Assembly: GCA_950060715.1 (NCBI GenBank)
Contig: CATLVA010000111.1
Coordinates: forward strand, 1-5,937
Origin: an uncultured Oligoflexia bacterium
GTDB lineage: Bacteria; Bdellovibrionota; Bacteriovoracia; Bacteriovoracales; Bacteriovoracaceae
Direction: 5' to 3'
Length of the DNA stretch: 5,937 nucleotides
This document shows positions 1 through 5,937 of the stretch, one piece after another (positions within the stretch are counted from its first letter, which is position 1; every line of letters begins with the position of its first letter). The position numbers were made by a program, and so were the translations under genes. Below the pieces are notes generated by a model. It saw only the letters and a program-made list of their open reading frames with translations. It made no database searches and was not told the DNA's origin.

Positions 1-1
1 C

Positions 2-475
2 CCTTCAAATTGGGATAAAATAAATAAGAATCTAGCTAAAATTAATCAATACCATAAAGAGTTTAATGTTTCTGAATGTATGCTAAGTACTACCGTTCAG
101 GCGCTTAATATCGGTAAGCTACGAGAGATGGTGGATTACTTAAAACAATATGAGTTTTTAGTACCAGTCCCCAATCTTATCAATCTGCATGTTCCACATT
201 ATTTTTCAAGCCAGATTTTACCGGCTGATATGAAAGCTGCAATTACAGATGACTTGTTAAAATTGAAAGCAGAATGTGAGAAAACGATTCCAGCTCATTA
301 CCGTTATCTAACCGATAATATCGCCCAAGTTGTAAACTTCATGAACGCTGAAGATCGTTTTAAGGAAGGGGTTTTCAGAGAATTTCTACAATTTCAGTCC
401 AAATTTGATAAGAATAAAGAATTAAGTGTTTTTAAATTCTATCCTGAATTCAAAGGATACCTTTTAAATGCATGA
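2..475 (+). CDS. Radical SAM protein with twitch-type C-terminus, 3' part only (5' end outside the window)
   Basis: The frame is open from base 2 with no stop before TGA at 473-475, so this is the last ~157 codons of a gene that starts to the left. The first ATG in view (80) is preceded by in-frame coding-like sequence (PSNWDKINKNLAKIN...) and has no clear ribosome binding site, so it is probably internal. The stretch LSTTVQALNIGKLREMVDYL looks like a late beta-strand/helix unit of a radical SAM barrel. It is followed by a segment with YFSSQILPADMKAAI and a final FDKNKELSVFKFYPEF block, an arrangement I associate with twitch-domain radical SAM proteins common in Bdellovibrionota. The CxxxCxxC cluster motif would lie upstream and cannot be checked, so the family call rests on resemblance of the C-terminal part. 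The substrate is unknown. The gene overlaps the next one by 8 nt, implying co-transcription and probable translational coupling. Confidence 0.55.
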   Translation, partial: PSNWDKINKNLAKINQYHKEFNVSECMLSTTVQALNIGKLREMVDYLKQYEFLVPVPNLINLHVPHYFSSQILPADMKAAITDDLLKLKAECEKTIPAHYRYLTDNIAQVVNFMNAEDRFKEGVFREFLQFQSKFDKNKELSVFKFYPEFKGYLLNA

Positions 476-1412
476 ATTAGTTCTATCACCTTCTGAAAAA
501 ACAATTCTTGCAGTCGACATAGGCTCAAATGCAATGAGAGCATCCATGGCCTGTTTAGATCAAACGAATGATCTTGAAATCTTGTCCACCATGAGGTTCT
601 CGCTTCGTTTGGGAGAAGACGTATTCAGGACAAAAAAAATTAGTAAGAAGAAAATTCAAAAAACGATTGAAGCTTTCGAGGACCTCAGAGATTTAAATAA
701 AAAATTCAAATTTAAGAAAGTAAAAATTGTGGCCACGAGTGCAATTAGAAATGCAGAAAATGGTCCACTCCTTGTAGAGAAAGTAAAAAAAGAAACGGGC
801 CTGGATATTGAAATAATTAATGGAAAAAAAGAGGCTGAATATATTCAATTGGCGGTAGCCAATGTTATGAACCTCTCCCAGTCCAGAACCCTACTTATCG
901 ACATCGGAGGAGGCTCAACAGAGATTACCCTTTGCGACAATAACAAAATAGTTTTCACCAAGAGCTATAGCTGTGGAACGGTTCGTTTACTTGAAAGCGG
1001 TCATTTTAAAAAGCAAAAAGAGCTTATAAAAGATTTTGTTGATGAAGCTAGTAGCGATTTTAAAATTTACTTAAAGAAAAAGCCAATTGATCTTTGTATC
1101 GGAACAGGTGGAAATCTAAGAAGGATGGGAAAACTTAGAAAGATTTTCTTTAAAAGAAGTAATCTTAAAGTAACTCATACTGAACTTAGTGCTATCTTAG
1201 ATGAAATACAATCTTTCTCTATTGAGCAAAGAATGGATTACCTCGATATGCGGGAAGACCGTGCCGACGTCATTATTCCTGCGACTAAGATCATCGAAGA
1301 AATTTTATTTCAATTCGGTATATCTGAAATTCATCTTCCTAAAGTAGGTCTAAAAGAAGGGCTAATTTTATCTTCATTAGACAAGAAGCCACGCAATCTC
1401 TTTTTTAGCTAA
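468..1412 (+). CDS. Ppx/GppA family phosphatase (exopolyphosphatase / pppGpp phosphohydrolase), short form
   Basis: This 314-residue cytoplasmic enzyme has the ASKHA (actin/Hsp70-like) fold and should release phosphate from the ends of polyphosphate, or from pppGpp. Motifs in order are: phosphate-1 loop DIGSNAMR (17-24); SAIRNAENG (91-99); NGKKEAEY (118-125) with the conserved acidic position, probably E122; phosphate-2 loop DIGGGSTEI (145-153); CGTVRL (169-174); a glycine-rich CIGTGGNLRRM (210-220); and a C-terminal PKVGLKEGLI (291-300). It has only the two ASKHA lobes. The C-terminal HD-like region of E. coli Ppx and GppA (about 500 residues) is absent, as in many short family members. The start at 468 is supported by AAAGGA at 452-457, 10 nt upstream. 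Family membership is secure. Ppx versus GppA activity cannot be decided from sequence, but the adjacent ppk1 favours a polyphosphate role, so no symbol is given. Its stop overlaps the ppk1 stop on the other strand. Confidence 0.93.
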   Translation: MHELVLSPSEKTILAVDIGSNAMRASMACLDQTNDLEILSTMRFSLRLGEDVFRTKKISKKKIQKTIEAFEDLRDLNKKFKFKKVKIVATSAIRNAENGPLLVEKVKKETGLDIEIINGKKEAEYIQLAVANVMNLSQSRTLLIDIGGGSTEITLCDNNKIVFTKSYSCGTVRLLESGHFKKQKELIKDFVDEASSDFKIYLKKKPIDLCIGTGGNLRRMGKLRKIFFKRSNLKVTHTELSAILDEIQSFSIEQRMDYLDMREDRADVIIPATKIIEEILFQFGISEIHLPKVGLKEGLILSSLDKKPRNLFFS

Positions 1413-3532
1413 AGATCAAAGCTATCGACTTCATCCTGTGTTTTTTTCATCATGATCAAATGAGTGCCTGTTTTCTCACTCCCCTTTCTTTGGGTGTAGC
1501 TTCCATCTGCATTAAGTTCCCATGCACTTCGTTGATCCTGCATCAATACTTCCAGAAAGCCCGCAATTTTAGCTTTTACATTATCAGCTAGAATAGGAGT
1601 CATAACTTCAACTCTTGCGTGCATATTTCTGTGCATCCAATCAGCTGAGCCTATATAGTACTCACCTTCCCAGTCTTTATCTGGCTCGCTAAAAAAATAA
1701 ACCCTGGAATGTTCTAAGAACCGACCTATCACTGAAAGAACTCTAATATTCTCACTTAAATCTTTAACACCCGGTTTTAGACAGCAAAAACCACGCACGA
1801 TGAGGTCTATTTGTACTCCAGCCTGCGAGGCTTTGTAGAGGGCCTGTGAGATAACAGCATCTTCCATCGAATTCATCTTTGCCACAATACGAACTTTAGC
1901 TCCGGCCAGAGCACGCTTCTCTTGCTTCTCTATCAACTTTAAGAAAGATGATTTGGCATTAATTGGAGCCACCAATAGGGTTTTATAGTCGATTTTTAAG
2001 GAAGTTCCTGTTAGGTAATTGAATACCTCATTTACCTCGGAAACAATTTGATCATCAACAGTAAAAATCCCCATATCTGTATAAAGCTTCGCTGTCTTAC
2101 TATTATAATTTCCCGTCCCGATATGAACATATCTCTGCAATCGCCCGTTGGTTTCTTTTTTAACAACCATGGCAATTTTGGTATGAGTTTTTAGGCCAAC
2201 GACACCGTAAACAACGTGAACTCCGGCCTCCTCCATCTTTCTTGCCCAGTGGATATTTCTTTTTTCATCAAAGCGAGCTTTTAATTCGATTAAACATACG
2301 ACTTGCTTACCATTTTCAGCAGCTTCAATTAAGGCCCTAATGAATTGAGAATTATCTCCCGTTCTATATAAGGTCATCTTAATTGAAAGTACCGATGGGT
2401 CTTCACTTGCCTCAACAATAAACCTCTCAGCACTAGTGACGAAATTCTCATAGGGATGATGAACAAAAAGATCTTTCTCTTTTATTCTTTCAAAGATATT
2501 ACCCTTTTGAAAATCCATGAGAGTCACGGGTCTCCAGCCAGGGTTACTTAATTCAGGTAAGCCTAAGTCAGCAATTGAGCTTAGAGACAAATAATCCAGA
2601 GAGGATTCATAAAAATAAATATCTTCATCTCTAAGTGATAATTCATCTTTTAAGTACTTAAGCATCTGTGGATTACAAGTTCGTAAACATTCTAAGCGGA
2701 TTGGCTCTTGTAGGCGTCTAAAATTAACGGATTCCTCAACAAGTTCCAATAAATCCTCAGTATCCTCATCAGCATGTTCCCAGTCAGCGTTCCTGGTAAC
2801 CCTAAATGGCATGACATCTATAATCTCTAACCCATGATAAAGATGAGAAAGATTTGCCTTTATAATTTGGGAAGTATTAATCATCTTAAGTTTACTCTCC
2901 CCTTTTCTTGGGAGCTTAATCCATTTATGAATATTACTTGGAACCTTCACTCTTGAAAAAGAAGTTTCTGTAGTGAGTGGATTCTTCAGGTACAATCCAA
3001 ATGAATAAGAAAGGTTTGATATAAAGGGAAACGGCTTTCCAGAATCAACACTCAGTGGAGTTAATATAGGAAAGATATTTTTTTGAAAGTATTCATTACA
3101 GAAATTCTGCTCTTCATCAGAAAGGTCTTCGAATTTGATTAGCTCTACATTTTTATTTTTAAGCTCGGCTTTAAGCTGATCTAATGTTTTCTCCTGCAGT
3201 TCATTATCGACGAGAAGTTTTTCTCGTATTTTTTTGAGCTGTTCTTGTGGAGAAAGCCCATCAATTGAAACATAAGAAAAGTCAGATTCTAATTGCCCCT
3301 TAAGCCCTCCAACTCTCTTCATTACAAACTCATCTAAGTTAGACGCATAGATAGAAAGAAACCTGAATCGCTCTAATAAAGGAGTCCTGGAATCAACAGC
3401 TTCATTAAGCACTCTGGAGTTAAATTCTAACCAAGAAAGCTCTCGGTTAAAAAAATGTTCCGGATTATATTTTCCAGAGGGTTTTAACTGTTTTTTTTTC
3501 TTCTTACCTTTAATCGGTTTATTTTTCTTCAT
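1409..3532 (-). CDS. ppk1: Polyphosphate kinase 1
   Basis: PPK1 reversibly transfers the ATP gamma-phosphate onto a growing polyphosphate chain through a phosphohistidine intermediate. The 707-residue protein is full length (E. coli PPK is about 690). The N domain starts with FFNRELSWLEFNSRVLNEA (27-45) and SNLDEF (64-69; N65 matches the ATP-contacting Asn). A middle domain contains RNADWEHADED (247-257). C1 carries MTLYRTGDNS with R390 and ELKARFDE with R420 (magnesium/phosphate-contacting arginines in the family), GLKTHTK with H450 (the autophosphorylated His, E. coli H435) and HIGTGNYNSKTAKLYTD (470-486). C2 carries RGFCCLKPGV (580-589) and FLEHSRVYFF with H608 (E. coli H592). All key residues are present. 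A lysine-rich extension (K2-K18, partly encoded by an A9 run) precedes the normal N-terminus. The start lies inside the end of nhaC and has only a weak ribosome site (GGTGAAG), so translation is probably coupled to nhaC. Confidence 0.98.
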   Translation of the reverse strand: MKKNKPIKGKKKKKQLKPSGKYNPEHFFNRELSWLEFNSRVLNEAVDSRTPLLERFRFLSIYASNLDEFVMKRVGGLKGQLESDFSYVSIDGLSPQEQLKKIREKLLVDNELQEKTLDQLKAELKNKNVELIKFEDLSDEEQNFCNEYFQKNIFPILTPLSVDSGKPFPFISNLSYSFGLYLKNPLTTETSFSRVKVPSNIHKWIKLPRKGESKLKMINTSQIIKANLSHLYHGLEIIDVMPFRVTRNADWEHADEDTEDLLELVEESVNFRRLQEPIRLECLRTCNPQMLKYLKDELSLRDEDIYFYESSLDYLSLSSIADLGLPELSNPGWRPVTLMDFQKGNIFERIKEKDLFVHHPYENFVTSAERFIVEASEDPSVLSIKMTLYRTGDNSQFIRALIEAAENGKQVVCLIELKARFDEKRNIHWARKMEEAGVHVVYGVVGLKTHTKIAMVVKKETNGRLQRYVHIGTGNYNSKTAKLYTDMGIFTVDDQIVSEVNEVFNYLTGTSLKIDYKTLLVAPINAKSSFLKLIEKQEKRALAGAKVRIVAKMNSMEDAVISQALYKASQAGVQIDLIVRGFCCLKPGVKDLSENIRVLSVIGRFLEHSRVYFFSEPDKDWEGEYYIGSADWMHRNMHARVEVMTPILADNVKAKIAGFLEVLMQDQRSAWELNADGSYTQRKGSEKTGTHLIMMKKTQDEVDSFDL

Positions 3533-4949
3533 CCAACTTCACCATCGTTTTACCAGTTGCTGCAATTATTATTGAAATGATAGGACTCAATAAGTTAAAA
3601 AATGCAAAAGGAAGATAGGTCAATGTTGCAACACCCATTGTGGTGCTAAAGAATGCTCCACATGTGTTCCAAGGAACCAGTACCGATGTGACCGTTGCTC
3701 CATCCTCTACCGCACGAGATAGATTTTTAGGCTGTAGGTTGAAGTCAGCATAAGCGCCCTTAAACATCCTACCAGTTAGGACAATCGCAATGTATTGATC
3801 TGAAGTTGTTAAATTTAAAAAGATAGATGTTCCAATAGTTGAAGCCACAAGATTTGAAATTTTTGTGATCTTCTTTAAAATCCAATTTGCAATGGCCTGT
3901 AACATGCCTGTCGCTTCAAGCATACCTCCATAAATCATTGCCATCAAAATAAGCCAAATTGTATTTAGCATGCCGCTCATTCCACCACGAGAGAAAAGTT
4001 TATCGATCACTTTGTTTCCAGTAGTAGATTCAAATCCTCCAAAAAGAGTATTCATAAAAACTTTATAAACATTATCAAAATTGACTTCACCCGAGCAAAG
4101 TCTACTTAGTAACTCTCCTTGAAAAATCAAAGCATACACAAGTCCAAAAATCGTTCCGGCTAAGAGAGCTGGTATGGCCGGCACTTTCTTATTAACCATT
4201 ACAAAAACAATGAGAGGGAGAGAAAACAACCAAATTGAAATATTAAAGTTTTTGTCTATTAGTTCTAATGTCTCAGCGATCTGATTTGTAGTGGTAGCAT
4301 CACCTTTATTGAAGAAACCCAAGATCGTAAAAAGAATTAGTGAAATTAAAATAGCTGGACCTGAGGTATAGAGCATATGTTTGATATGATCAAAAAGATC
4401 TGCTCCGGCCATGGCTGGCGCTAAGTTTGTCGTATCTGACAGAGGCGACATTTTGTCCCCAAAATAAGCTCCGGAAACAATTGCGCCGGCAACCATTCCT
4501 TCTGAAATGCCTAAAGTCTGACCAATTCCAATTAATGCAATCCCCACCGTTCCAACTGTGGACCAAGAACTTCCTGTCGCAAGAGAAACAATACTACAAA
4601 TGATGAGGGTTACTGGGAGAAAAACTGTCGGATGTATTAGATCTAAACCAAAATAGATCATGGTAGGAACAACACCGTTAAGAATCCAGACACCGATCAA
4701 TGCTCCTACAACCAATAGAATCAACATGGCCTGCAGGGAAACTCCAATGGAGTCGATGGCTTTTTTCTCTAATTTCGCGTAATCAAGTTTTAAATGAAAG
4801 ACACCAATAAGGCCGGCCAGAAGTGCTGAGAAAAGTAAGGCCAGCTGATTAGGACCGTAAGAAGAATTATCTCCAAAAATATAAACGTTATAGCTCAACA
4901 ATAAAATCAAGACGACAACGGGAATAAATGAAATTCTCAAACTTGGCAT
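3519..4949 (-). CDS. nhaC: Na+/H+ antiporter, NhaC family
   Basis: This 476-residue inner-membrane protein should exchange cytoplasmic Na+ for external H+ and so control pH and sodium. About a dozen hydrophobic segments are visible, starting with FIPVVVLILLLSYNVYIFG (8-26). Diagnostic NhaC blocks are GALIGVWILNGVVPTMIYFG (82-101), SIVSLATGSSWSTVGTVGIA (119-138), SGAYFGDKMSPLSDTTNLAP (159-178) and a second-half repeat with GGMSGMLNTIWLILMAMIYG (322-341), TTSDQYIAI (381-389) and EDGATVTSVLVPWNTCGAFF (415-434). The polar and acidic residues of the core (D165, D172, D384, E415) are intact. Length is typical of the family. The start is supported by AAGGA on the minus strand (4956-4960), 6 nt before ATG. 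It is the first gene of a unit with ppk1 and overlaps it by 14 nt. Ion specificity (Na+/H+ versus a malate/lactate-type exchange seen in some relatives) is inferred from the family. Confidence 0.94.
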   Translation of the reverse strand: MPSLRISFIPVVVLILLLSYNVYIFGDNSSYGPNQLALLFSALLAGLIGVFHLKLDYAKLEKKAIDSIGVSLQAMLILLVVGALIGVWILNGVVPTMIYFGLDLIHPTVFLPVTLIICSIVSLATGSSWSTVGTVGIALIGIGQTLGISEGMVAGAIVSGAYFGDKMSPLSDTTNLAPAMAGADLFDHIKHMLYTSGPAILISLILFTILGFFNKGDATTTNQIAETLELIDKNFNISIWLFSLPLIVFVMVNKKVPAIPALLAGTIFGLVYALIFQGELLSRLCSGEVNFDNVYKVFMNTLFGGFESTTGNKVIDKLFSRGGMSGMLNTIWLILMAMIYGGMLEATGMLQAIANWILKKITKISNLVASTIGTSIFLNLTTSDQYIAIVLTGRMFKGAYADFNLQPKNLSRAVEDGATVTSVLVPWNTCGAFFSTTMGVATLTYLPFAFFNLLSPIISIIIAATGKTMVKLDEEK

Positions 4950-4955
4950 ATAGGA

Positions 4956-4960
4956 TCCTT
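4956..4960 (-). promoter_or_regulatory. Ribosome binding site of nhaC
   Basis: On the minus strand AAGGA stands 6 nt before the ATG at 4949. This fixes the start of the antiporter, whose N-terminus otherwise looks slightly short for the family. Confidence 0.7.
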
Positions 4961-4975
4961 TTTACAAACCCTAAC

Positions 4976-5004
4976 ATAATAATTTTCATAAGTTGACACA
5001 TTAA
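4976..5004 (-). promoter_or_regulatory. Possible promoter for the nhaC-ppk1 unit
   Basis: On the minus strand a -10-like TATTAT (4981-4976) lies 17 bp downstream of a poor -35-like TTAATG (5004-4999). It is placed sensibly, about 27 nt before the nhaC start codon. The -35 matches consensus at only three positions and the region is very AT-rich, so this is tentative. If real, its -35 falls inside the spacer of the rightward promoter, making the two divergent promoters overlap. Confidence 0.3.
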
Positions 5005-5019
5005 ATCGTGTCTTATAAT
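4993..5019 (+). promoter_or_regulatory. Sigma70-like promoter for the 60-residue exported protein gene
   Basis: A perfect TTGACA (4993-4998) and a perfect TATAAT (5014-5019) are separated by 15 bp, shorter than the usual 16-18. Transcription would begin near 5026, giving a leader of about 27 nt with TAGGAG at 5035-5040 before the ATG at 5053. Two perfect boxes in the right place make this the most credible promoter in the window. The short spacer could lower its basal activity or mean that a regulator is needed. Confidence 0.65.
4995..5012. repeat. Inverted repeat GACAC-N8-GTGTC inside the promoter (possible operator)
   Basis: GACAC (4995-4999) and GTGTC (5008-5012) form perfect 5-bp arms around an AT-rich 8-bp centre. 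The repeat starts inside the -35 box and ends 1 bp before the -10 box. Arm centres are 13 bp apart, somewhat over one helical turn. It could bind a dimeric repressor, or an activator that compensates for the short spacer. It is a short repeat and could occur by chance. Confidence 0.35.
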
Positions 5020-5052
5020 TTATACCTAAACATCTAGGAGCACTTAAAAGAA

Positions 5053-5235
5053 ATGGCAAAAATAATTATTGGCTTAGTACTATTGTTCGCTTTCAAAGCA
5101 TTTTCTGCTGATGAACTACAAGTTAAAGAAGTTAATAATACCGTTTCAGCTTCAACAGAACTGTCTACAAAACAACTAGAGAACATTAAAAAATCTATTC
5201 AAAAAGCTCTATCTAAGCTTAATGAATCTGTTTAA
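5053..5235 (+). CDS. Small exported protein of unknown function (60 residues)
   Basis: I do not recognise a family. The N-terminus is a convincing Sec signal peptide: MAK, a hydrophobic core IIIGLVLLFAF (4-14), then KAFSA with likely signal peptidase I cleavage after A19. The mature part would be about 41 residues, periplasmic or secreted, with no cysteine (so no lipobox or disulphide) and no aromatic residue. Residues 37-60 form a probable amphipathic helix with L37, L42, I45, I49, L53, L56 and V60 on one face and many Lys/Glu on the other. Support for a real gene comes from a strong promoter at 4993-5019, TAGGAG at 5035-5040 (12 nt before ATG, rather far), an in-frame stop at 5035-5037 that leaves this ATG as the only good start, and the signal peptide itself. 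It is divergent from nhaC and 171 bp upstream of another exported-protein gene. Confidence 0.7.
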   Translation: MAKIIIGLVLLFAFKAFSADELQVKEVNNTVSASTELSTKQLENIKKSIQKALSKLNESV

Positions 5236-5394
5236 AGTTTAGACGATCTCCAAATACCGTATATTTTTTTACCACTACAATTTTGAATACACAGCTGCGT
5301 TTACAGCCTAAGCGACTAAAATTACAGAAAAAACCTGTTCCACCCTGCATGGCATCATTCTTGAATCTATAACTAGTAAGTGTAATTACGTGTA

Positions 5395-5400
5395 GAGGAG
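5395..5400 (+). promoter_or_regulatory. Ribosome binding site of the right-edge exported protein
   Basis: GAGGAG ends 6 nt before the ATG at 5407. It is the strongest ribosome site in the window and settles the start of a gene whose end is not visible. Confidence 0.8.
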
Positions 5401-5406
5401 AGAGAC

Positions 5407-5937
5407 ATGAAACTTACAAAACTATTTGCCTTATCGGCAGTGCTGGCCCCCGTGGTATTGGCAGCGACTTTGTCGCCCGATGCTTTGGCCAACCAATCAA
5501 AGAGTCCAAAAGAGCTCAGATTTGAGATGCAAGCTCAAATTGCTCAGTATGCTCAATTACAGCAAGACACTGATGAGATGTTAGACAAGAGACAAGCGGA
5601 AGCAGATGCTGAATTTATGGCAGATGTTAAAACGAATCTTGATCAATTAAAAACTGAACAAAAATTTGATGCACCTGTAATAGATGCTCCAGTGATCTCG
5701 CTCAATCTTGAAAAGATTGTTACTGAGCCACCAAGAGAGAATTATGTGGGCAGACAATTGTCAGTAGTAGAAGCAAAAACAGAAAGAGAAATAGCTGATC
5801 CAGAAGAAGCAAATAAAATCGCTGACTCTAGTATCATTCCTGAAGTCCTAACCCTAGACCAATTGGCCGAAATCGCACTTAACCACGCGACTGGTGAGGC
5901 TCAAAGAGAAGTCGCAGCGAAGGATACAGAAAAAGAC
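5407..5937 (+). CDS. Exported helical protein of unknown function, 5' part (runs off the right edge)
   Basis: An uninterrupted frame runs from ATG at 5407 to the last base, giving the first 177 residues of a longer protein. The N-terminus MKLTKLFALSAVLAPVVLAA is a signal peptide; a likely cleavage is after ALA (residue 28, before NQSK), with an earlier VLA site at 17-19 possible. Residues about 34-86 are rich in Gln, Glu, Asp, Lys, Ala and Leu and look like a long helix or coiled coil (MQAQIAQYAQLQQD, then DEFM-type acidic stretches). A tandem DAPVIDAPVI follows at 88-97, then a Pro-containing linker (EPPRENY, 106-112) and a second charged helical part. No cysteine, catalytic motif or known domain is visible. 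A periplasmic or surface location is inferred from the signal. Gene reality is supported by the strong ribosome site and the signal peptide. No family can be assigned without the missing C-terminus. Confidence 0.8.
   Translation, partial: MKLTKLFALSAVLAPVVLAATLSPDALANQSKSPKELRFEMQAQIAQYAQLQQDTDEMLDKRQAEADAEFMADVKTNLDQLKTEQKFDAPVIDAPVISLNLEKIVTEPPRENYVGRQLSVVEAKTEREIADPEEANKIADSSIIPEVLTLDQLAEIALNHATGEAQREVAAKDTEKD
5668..5697 (+). repeat. Tandem DAPVI-DAPVI peptide repeat with diverged codons
   Basis: Two adjacent copies of Asp-Ala-Pro-Val-Ile (residues 88-97) are encoded by GATGCACCTGTAATA and GATGCTCCAGTGATC. Four of the five codon pairs differ, all at third positions only. The repeat lies between the helical N-terminal part and the next segment of the exported protein. 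Confidence 0.75.

Noticed and set aside
80..82. ATG at 80 as the true start of the left-edge gene
   Set aside because: The frame stays open to base 2 with protein-like sequence, no ribosome site precedes the ATG, and the remaining 131 residues resemble only the end of a larger enzyme.
632..639. A8 run in the phosphatase gene as a phase-variation tract
   Set aside because: It falls in ordinary Lys codons of an AT-rich, Lys-rich gene, and similar short A-runs recur nearby, so there is no reason to single it out.
1406..1424. TAGCT-N9-AGCTA hairpin at the ppx/ppk1 junction as a shared terminator
   Set aside because: The stem is only 5 bp, and the T-run (1401-1406) lies on the wrong side: it would be read as A's in the leftward transcript and sits before the stem in the rightward one.
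5252..5270. Terminator after the 60-residue protein gene (AAATA/TATTT stem before a run of seven T's)
   Set aside because: The stem is 5 bp of pure A-T and merges with the T-run, so it would be too unstable to call a terminator.
5361..5389. Promoter for the right-edge exported protein (TTGAAT, TATAAC, TGTAAT)
   Set aside because: The boxes do not pair at acceptable spacing: TTGAAT to TGTAAT is 14 bp, and TATAAC at 5368-5373 has no -35 partner. A promoter probably exists in the 5236-5406 gap but I cannot place it.

Overview
The window is AT-rich, densely packed bacterial DNA. It shows no mobile element, RNA gene or CRISPR array. A radical-SAM 'twitch'-type C-terminus, a short Ppx/GppA protein, PPK1 and an NhaC antiporter together suggest a Gram-negative of the Bdellovibrionota (Bacteriovorax/Bdellovibrio-like) or a related former deltaproteobacterial lineage. 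This placement is inferred from protein style and base composition, not from a marker gene.

Layout. Bases 2-475 hold the end of a gene that enters from the left, probably a twitch-domain radical SAM protein. It overlaps by 8 nt a complete Ppx/GppA-family phosphatase gene (468-1412, +). Running the other way, a two-gene unit is read right to left: an NhaC-type Na+/H+ antiporter (4949-3519) overlaps by 14 nt the polyphosphate kinase gene ppk1 (3532-1409). The ppk1 and ppx/gppA genes meet tail to tail and overlap by 4 nt at their stop codons. A 103-bp divergent intergenic region (4950-5052) carries a good sigma70-like promoter facing right, with an inverted repeat between its -35 and -10 boxes. 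To the right lie a 60-residue exported protein gene (5053-5235), a 171-bp gap, and the first 177 codons of a second exported, helical, unrecognised protein (5407 to the right edge).

How the genes work together. PPK1 makes polyphosphate from ATP. The Ppx/GppA protein would degrade polyphosphate or hydrolyse pppGpp, so the left two thirds is a polyphosphate synthesis/breakdown module split over two convergent units. Coupling of ppk1 to an Na+/H+ antiporter suggests co-expression of ion homeostasis and polyphosphate storage; this is an inference from gene order. The two small exported proteins on the right have no assignable function and are the least explained part of the window. I see no clear evidence of a new multi-gene system.
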